A stretch of 64,000 nt of DNA, taken from assembly GCF_001439805.1 (NCBI RefSeq), contig NZ_JYLK01000003.1, positions 186,001-250,000 on the forward strand. The letters are read 5' to 3'. Position numbers and translations under genes: made by a program. The notes beneath the pieces are model-generated. The model did not search any database. It was not told the origin of the DNA and saw only the letters and a program-made list of their open reading frames with translations. Shown here piece after piece: positions 60,843 through 64,000 of this stretch. Positions within the stretch are counted from its first letter, which is position 1. The number at the start of each line of letters is the position of its first letter. The DNA comes from Pseudomonas trivialis (GTDB lineage: Bacteria; Pseudomonadota; Gammaproteobacteria; Pseudomonadales; Pseudomonadaceae).

Positions 60843-62546
60843 ATGAATGCAAGACACCTCGCGCTGACGGCGCTGGCAGTGTGGACACTCTTTACGACCG
60901 CCACCGCTCAGGCTGCCGGGCCTGAAGAGGAATTACTGCGTCAGCAGGAGCGTGAACGCGCGCTGCGTGATCAATTGGAATCGCGGCCCGATGTGCGTCT
61001 TCAGGCACCTGCGCTCGACGAAGGCGGCTCTCGTCTTCCCGTAAAAGAAGCGCCCTGCTTCGCCATTAAAGACATCCGCCTGATTGGCGACGCATCCGAG
61101 AAGTTTCAATGGGCGCTGAAGGCCGCCAACCCCGAGGAAGACTCCGCAGTGGGGCGTTGCCTGGGTGGCGCGGGCATCAACATGACGATGAAGCGCATGC
61201 AGAATGCGATCATCCAGGCGGGATTTGTCACCACCCGCGTGCTTGCCGAAGCGCAGGACCTCAACAGCGGAATTCTGGTGCTGACAATCGTGCCGGGGCG
61301 CATCCGCGAAATCCGCTTTGCCGAAGGCACCAGCCGTCGCGCAACCCTATGGAATGCGATGCCTGCCAACCCCGGCGACCTGCTTAACCTGCGCGATATC
61401 GAACAGGCGCTGGAAAACTTCAAGCGCGTGCCCACTGCCGACGCCGACATTCAGATCACACCCACCCTGGCGGCTGATGCCAAGCCCGGCGAAAGCGATG
61501 TGGTGATCAAATGGAGCCAGCAGTTTCCGGCCCGCGTGAGCCTGTCCGTCGACAACTCGGGCAGCAAATCCACAGGCAAGTATCAGGGCAATGTGTCGCT
61601 GTCGCTGGACAACCTGCTATCGCTCAACGATTTGTTCTACGCCAGCTTCAACCACGACCTGGGCGGCGGCGAGTCCGGCCGACACGGCTCCAATGGCAAT
61701 ACGCTCCACTACTCGCTGCCGATGGGTTACTGGCAACTGGCGTTCACCACCAGCGAGTATAACTACGAGCAGTCGGTCGCCGGCGCCACCCAAACGTACC
61801 AGTATCGAGGCGAAAGCCGTACCAACGATCTGCGCCTGTCTCGCCTGCTTTACCGCGATGCCGTGCGCAAGACCACGGCGTGGGGTGGCCTGTGGACACG
61901 GTCTTCTGAAAACTTCATCGACGACACCGAGATCGGCAACCAGGATCGGCGCATGGCGGGCTGGCAGCTCGGCCTGGATCACCGGGAATTTATCGGCACC
62001 TCTATTCTGGACCTTGGCGTCGCCTACCGTCGCGGCACCGGCGCACATGACTCGCTGCCGGCCCCCGAAGAAGCCTCTGGTGCAGGCACATCCCGCTCGC
62101 AGATCATCACCGCCGACGCCCAGCTGCAAGTGCCATTCGCCCTCAGCGACCAGCGCCTGCGCTATATCGGCAGTTGGCGGTCGCAATGGAACCGCACATC
62201 TTTGGTGCCGCAAGACCGCTTCTCGATTGGCGGACGCTACAGCGTGCGCGGGTTTGACGGCGAAAACATTCTTTCTGCCGATCGCGGCTGGACACTGCGC
62301 AACGAAGTCGGCCTGGCGCTGGGGCAAACCGGCCAGGAGCTTTACACCGGTGTCGACTACGGCGAAGTCAGCGGTCAGGCCAGTAAGTTCCTGATTGGTA
62401 AACGACTGGCGGGGGCTGTGGTGGGTGTGCGTGGTGGTTACAAGGGCCTGTCTTATGACTGGTCGGTAGGCACGCCGCTCAAGAAGCCCGATGGCTTCAA
62501 GACCGCCAACGTGACCAGCGACTTTACCGTCATCTGGTCGTTCTGA
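60843..62546 (+). CDS. TpsB outer-membrane transporter (FhaC/ShlB/CdiB family)
   Basis: This Omp85-type pore exports and anchors the large TpsA protein. The ATG at 60843 gives a signal peptide (MNARHLALTALAVWTLFTTA, cleaved near AQA-AG). An N-terminal plug-like segment (EEELLRQQERERALRDQLES) and two POTRA domains (about 65-225; FAIKDIRLIGDASEKFQWAL, VLTIVPGRIREIRFAEG) follow. The 16-stranded barrel has the VRGF motif (GRYSVRGFDGENIL, about 465-478) and ends in FTVIWSF. It is the first gene of a three-gene operon, 11 bases before the acyltransferase gene. Confidence 0.94.
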   Translation: MNARHLALTALAVWTLFTTATAQAAGPEEELLRQQERERALRDQLESRPDVRLQAPALDEGGSRLPVKEAPCFAIKDIRLIGDASEKFQWALKAANPEEDSAVGRCLGGAGINMTMKRMQNAIIQAGFVTTRVLAEAQDLNSGILVLTIVPGRIREIRFAEGTSRRATLWNAMPANPGDLLNLRDIEQALENFKRVPTADADIQITPTLAADAKPGESDVVIKWSQQFPARVSLSVDNSGSKSTGKYQGNVSLSLDNLLSLNDLFYASFNHDLGGGESGRHGSNGNTLHYSLPMGYWQLAFTTSEYNYEQSVAGATQTYQYRGESRTNDLRLSRLLYRDAVRKTTAWGGLWTRSSENFIDDTEIGNQDRRMAGWQLGLDHREFIGTSILDLGVAYRRGTGAHDSLPAPEEASGAGTSRSQIITADAQLQVPFALSDQRLRYIGSWRSQWNRTSLVPQDRFSIGGRYSVRGFDGENILSADRGWTLRNEVGLALGQTGQELYTGVDYGEVSGQASKFLIGKRLAGAVVGVRGGYKGLSYDWSVGTPLKKPDGFKTANVTSDFTVIWSF

Positions 62547-62557
62547 GGGGTAATGCC

Positions 62558-63076
62558 ATGCGTTTTGAAACCCTGGACATCACGGCACCCGGCCTGATCG
62601 ACGAGCCTTGGAACGAGGCGGCAGTGCTGGGCTCGGTCACTTGGTTGTGGATGCATTCCAGCGCTCACCGTGATGCGCCACTGCACAGCTTACCGACACT
62701 TCTGCTGCCGGCGCTCAAGCATCGCCAATTCGTGCTGGGCAGCGAGCACGGCAAGCCGGTGTGCTACCTCTCTTGGCTTAACGTCGATGAAGCAGCGGAA
62801 CAGCGCTATTTGCAGCAATCACCGTTGACATTGAGCGACGCGGACTGGAATTGCGGCGAGCGTCTCTGGCTCAACGACTGGGTCGCGCCGTTTGGCCATA
62901 CAGCCACCTTTACCCGAATCCTCCAGCGCCACCTGTTCGCCAACCGATGCGGTCGCGCGCTGTATCACCGGGGCGACGAGCGAGGCCTGCAAATCAAGAC
63001 ATTCCAGGGCATCGGTGTGATCCCTGAACAGGCCAGAGCCTGGTTTGCAGCTCACCCGGTTGCCACAGCACCGTAA
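62558..63076 (+). CDS. Toxin-activating lysine acyltransferase (HlyC family, CdiC-like)
   Basis: The 172-residue protein is a GNAT-fold HlyC relative, an enzyme type that moves a fatty acyl chain from acyl-ACP to lysines of a toxin. The catalytic His is H37 in WMHSSAHRDAPLHSL (HlyC His23) and the paired Asp is D107 in GERLWLNDWVAPFG (HlyC Asp92). It sits between tpsB and tpsA, the order of cdiB-cdiC-cdiA systems, where the acyltransferase modifies CdiA. No RTX toxin is nearby, so the exoprotein downstream is the natural substrate. Confidence 0.92.
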   Translation: MRFETLDITAPGLIDEPWNEAAVLGSVTWLWMHSSAHRDAPLHSLPTLLLPALKHRQFVLGSEHGKPVCYLSWLNVDEAAEQRYLQQSPLTLSDADWNCGERLWLNDWVAPFGHTATFTRILQRHLFANRCGRALYHRGDERGLQIKTFQGIGVIPEQARAWFAAHPVATAP

Positions 63077-63120
63077 CTTCAACTTTTGTATCGCGGGCCG
63101 GCTCCGCAAATGGAATTGCT

Positions 63121-64000
63121 ATGAACAAGCACCTGTACCGAATTGTTTTCAACAAGGCACGCGGGCTGTTGATGGTGGTGGCGGAGAACGTCACCAGCCA
63201 GGTCAAGGCGCCGGGCACTCGCGTCAGCCTCACCACCGCCTCCGCGGGCTGCACGGCAACGCTCGGGCCGATGCGTTTTGCATTGATGATCGCGCTCGGG
63301 CTGGTGTCCTGGAGCGCTGTACCGGCGTGGGCGGCGGGCACGATTGTGGCCGATCCTGCCGCCGCAGCCGGCCAGCGTCCGACGGTGATTCAAAGCGCCA
63401 ACGGCACGCCGCAGGTGAATATTCAAGCGCCCAGCGCGGCCGGGGTTTCGCGTAACACCTACAATCAGTTCGATGTCGACCCGCGCGGCGTCATCCTCAA
63501 CAACAGCGGCGCCAACACCCAAACGCAACTGGGTGGCTGGATCGAAGGCAACGCAGCGATGGCCAAAGGCAGCGCGCGGGTCATCCTCAATGAGGTCAAC
63601 GCCAGCAACCCCAGCCAGTTACGCGGCTATGTCGAAGTCGCCGGGCAACGCGCCCAGGTGGTCATCGCCAACCCGGCCGGCATTACCTGCGACGGTTGCG
63701 GCTTCATCAACGCCAACCGTGCGACCCTGAGCACCGGTCAGGTGCAGCTGGAGAACGGCAGCATCAGCGGCTACACCGTGAACGGCGGCACCCTGAACAT
63801 TCAGGGCAAGGGCCTTGATAGCCGCGACGCCGATTACACCGACCTGATTGCCCGTACCGTGCAGGTCAATGCGGGTATCTGGGCCAATGACCTTAAGGTC
63901 ACTGCCGGACGCAATCAGGTCAACGCCGATAACACCCAGGCCAAACCTCAGGCCGGCGCCGACGGCGACAAGCCAGCCGTCGGCATCGACGTGGCGCAAT
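63121..64000 (+). CDS. Large TpsA exoprotein (CdiA/filamentous haemagglutinin type), 5' part, cut by window edge
   Basis: The first 293 codons are seen and the frame runs off the right edge. An extended signal peptide region (MNKHLYRIVFNKARGLLMVV) precedes the hydrophobic core (FALMIALGLVSWSAVPAWA), with cleavage near residue 72. The TPS domain follows: NIQAPSAAGVSRNTYNQFDV, VILNNSGANTQTQLGGWIEG, and the NPAGI motif in VVIANPAGITCDGCGFINAN, here with a Cys pair. The gene begins 44 bases after the acyltransferase gene. Repeats, the toxin tip and an immunity gene would lie beyond the window. Confidence 0.95.
   Translation, partial: MNKHLYRIVFNKARGLLMVVAENVTSQVKAPGTRVSLTTASAGCTATLGPMRFALMIALGLVSWSAVPAWAAGTIVADPAAAAGQRPTVIQSANGTPQVNIQAPSAAGVSRNTYNQFDVDPRGVILNNSGANTQTQLGGWIEGNAAMAKGSARVILNEVNASNPSQLRGYVEVAGQRAQVVIANPAGITCDGCGFINANRATLSTGQVQLENGSISGYTVNGGTLNIQGKGLDSRDADYTDLIARTVQVNAGIWANDLKVTAGRNQVNADNTQAKPQAGADGDKPAVGIDVAQ

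Overview
The window is chromosomal DNA of a fluorescent Pseudomonas, probably of the P. fluorescens group. The grounds are gene order and protein content typical of that group (groESL-fxsA, mprF with its hydrolase partner, rpsP-rimM-trmD-rplS, xerD-dsbC-hom-thrC, a DUF3509 protein, PTS-type trehalose and GlcNAc loci), GC-rich codon use, and many REP doublets of the GTGGGAGGGGGCTTGC type. The genus call is firm. The species cannot be fixed from the sequence alone.

Layout. 1-9.8 kb: groEL (cut by the window edge) and groES, fxsA, a HugZ-like haem protein, a DUF481 outer-membrane protein, an alkyltransferase-like DNA repair protein, ampG, proS, a lipoprotein and SOS-type dinB behind a LexA box. 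10-10.5 kb: two tandem initiator tRNA-fMet units, each with its own promoter and terminator. 10.8-24.2 kb: mprF and a VirJ/AcvB-like hydrolase, recJ, yaeQ, a CoA-transferase, small proteins, then thrC, hom, dsbC and xerD. 24.4-28 kb: the rpsP-rimM-trmD-rplS operon and ffh, with ypjD and a CNNM/CorC protein divergent from them. 30-36.2 kb: an MHS transporter, purT, a VUT family protein, DUF1289 and gamma-carbonic anhydrase genes, two NUDIX hydrolases and an L,D-transpeptidase.

36.3-40.3 kb is the GlcNAc (nag) locus. The GntR regulator and nagA are intact. The SIS-domain (deaminase-type) gene is cut at about codon 190 and joins, out of frame, the interior of nagE. The rest of the SIS gene, the start of nagE and the FPr-type PTS gene expected between them are missing. 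40.5-47.6 kb: a signal-less pectin lyase behind a good LexA box, a NIF3-like protein, purL and mltF. 47.7-56 kb: a complete trehalose PTS regulon (treR, treP, treC, a LamB-like porin, IIA-HPr-EI, and a free EIIB-like protein without the phospho-cysteine), with twin palindromic operators between treR and treP.

56-64 kb is the accessory end: a lipoprotein hydrolase, a classical autotransporter with a TTG start, a gene-poor stretch of about 1.2 kb, and the start of a two-partner secretion / CDI-like locus. That locus runs TpsB transporter, HlyC-family acyltransferase, then a large exoprotein that leaves the window.

The items most worth following are the CDI-like locus with an acyltransferase, the internal deletion in the nag operon, the SOS-controlled pectin lyase, and the Cys-less EIIB-like domains.
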